64,000 nucleotides of DNA, taken from contig CAZBKZ010000001.1 in NCBI GenBank assembly GCA_964492615.1, positions 62,001-126,000 on the forward strand, in the 5' to 3' direction. The notes beneath the pieces are model-generated. The model was not told the DNA's origin. It worked only from the letters and a program-made list of their open reading frames with translations, and did not search any database. Within the stretch, counting starts at the first letter, position 1, and each line of letters starts with the position of its first letter. Shown here one piece after another: positions 63,222-64,000 of the stretch. This DNA is from JAABTH01 sp964492615. GTDB lineage: Bacteria; Bacillota; Dethiobacteria; DTU022. Both the position numbers and the translations under genes were made by a program.

Positions 63222-64000
63222 TTATTGATTATAGTAATCCTGCAGGCAGCAAATCTGTCTTTCCCGGCCTTGTAAAGCACGAATTCCATCAAGAGCGGCC
63301 ATCGCTCCCTGTATAGTAGTAATAATTGAAATCCCCTGTTTAACTGCCTGGCGTCGAATAAACTCCCCATCAGACCTAGCTCCCGAACCGGCAGGGGTGT
63401 TAATGATAAGAGCAATTTTACCGTTCCTGATATAATCAGTTATGTTCGGTCCAGGCTCACAGATTTTTTTAATACTTTCTACTTTTATCCCTGATTGTTT
63501 TAAAAACTCAGCTGTTCCAGCCGTAGCAGCTAACTGAAATCCCATCCTGAATAGATTCCGGGCCAGATCCACCAGGTACGGTTTATCTCGATCTGCAACA
63601 GTTAATAAAATTCTTCCCTCACAGGGCAAGGGAGTACCGGCAGCAAGCTGAGCCTTGGCCATTGCCATGCCAAGATCATGGTCCAAGCCCATAACTTCGC
63701 CTGTTGAACGCATTTCAGGACCAAGAACAATATCAACATCTTCAAACCGGTTAAAAGGAAAAACGGCCTCTTTTACTGAATAGTAGCAAGGTTCTTCAAT
63801 ATCATTTAATCCCACTTCTTCAAAAGACGCTCCAACAATCACCCGGGCAGCTATTCCTGCAAGCGGTACTCCTGTTGCCTTACCTACGAAAGGAACTGTC
63901 CTGGAACCCCGGGGATTAGCTTCCAGAATATATACTTCCCGCCCGCGAACAGCAAACTGAATGTTTAACAAGCCAATAATATTCAATTCCCGGGCGATTA
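63222..64000 (-). CDS. carB: Carbamoyl-phosphate synthase large subunit, C-terminal part
   Basis: About 260 residues are visible and the frame is open to the window edge. ELNIIGLLNIQFAVRGREVY, LEANPRGSRTVPFVGKATGVPLA and the MGS-like regulatory domain at the C-terminus (LFRMGFQLAATAGTAEFL) identify CarB. The enzyme makes carbamoyl phosphate for pyrimidines and arginine. It converges on purF. Confidence 0.93.
   Translation of the reverse strand, partial: IARELNIIGLLNIQFAVRGREVYILEANPRGSRTVPFVGKATGVPLAGIAARVIVGASFEEVGLNDIEEPCYYSVKEAVFPFNRFEDVDIVLGPEMRSTGEVMGLDHDLGMAMAKAQLAAGTPLPCEGRILLTVADRDKPYLVDLARNLFRMGFQLAATAGTAEFLKQSGIKVESIKKICEPGPNITDYIRNGKIALIINTPAGSGARSDGEFIRRQAVKQGISIITTIQGAMAALDGIRALQGRERQICCLQDYYNQ

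Noticed and set aside
1..64000. CRISPR arrays, insertion sequences and prophage genes
   Set aside because: I looked for regularly spaced direct repeats, transposase and integrase motifs and found none.

Overview
The window looks like part of the chromosome of a strictly anaerobic, Gram-positive member of the Firmicutes (Clostridia or a related class), probably a draft or metagenome assembly because a 100-N scaffold gap lies at 51686-51785. The evidence is AGGAGG-type ribosome sites with frequent TTG and GTG starts, a class III (oxygen-sensitive) ribonucleotide reductase, an aldehyde:ferredoxin oxidoreductase, a selenocysteine-containing MsrA, many lipoproteins, and clostridial-type riboswitches. 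No phage, insertion sequence or CRISPR array was seen. Most genes are on the minus strand.

Layout. 1-10.7 kb: a truncated B12-binding radical SAM protein, two small DUF4870-type membrane proteins, a VanY-like carboxypeptidase lipoprotein, transketolase, a lipoprotein, a tandem pair of SLC13/RCK permeases and a DUF4097 lipoprotein. 10.9-17.5 kb: EamA, MATE and MFS transporters around an overlapping FAD-oxidoreductase/radical SAM pair. 17.5-21 kb: a cyclic-di-GMP-I riboswitch ahead of a secreted matrixin metalloprotease with InlB-like repeats and a dockerin. 21-31 kb: two TRAP transporter operons; the second continues into an iron alcohol dehydrogenase, a metallo-beta-lactamase-fold hydrolase and a short-chain dehydrogenase. 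31.6-37 kb: a small Cys protein, selenoprotein MsrA, an O-antigen-ligase/TPR protein and a beta-helix lipoprotein. 37.3-45.7 kb: a lipoprotein, a giant STAND/TPR/BTAD regulator, an acyl-CoA transferase, an aldehyde:ferredoxin oxidoreductase and a MoaD-like protein. 45.8-50.4 kb: a GntR-controlled ABC transporter, a truncated DUF429 gene, an MFE-type dehydrogenase and a MOT1-like molybdate transporter. 50.5-53.6 kb: a FecCD/BtuCD-type ABC importer (interrupted by the gap) with a methyltransferase, behind a structured leader. 54-57 kb: nrdG-nrdD behind a cobalamin riboswitch. 57.2-64 kb: a MoaE-like protein, purL, purF and the 3' part of carB. tRNA-Val(CAC) and tRNA-Ala(CGC) are present.

How it fits together. 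The TRAP transporters, alcohol dehydrogenase, SDR, hydrolase, CoA transferase and AOR look like an uptake-and-oxidation route for a small organic acid or alcohol. Three of these transcription units (both TRAP operons and the CoA transferase) have -24/-12 elements with exact GG-N10-GC spacing, so they look like one sigma-54 regulon; its activator is not in the window. AOR needs a pterin metal cofactor, and the MoaD-like, MoaE-like, MOT1-like and possibly the FecCD-type importer genes fit that need. Regulatory RNAs are prominent: c-di-GMP-I, cobalamin, an unassigned terminator-linked leader and a probable bacterial SECIS hairpin.
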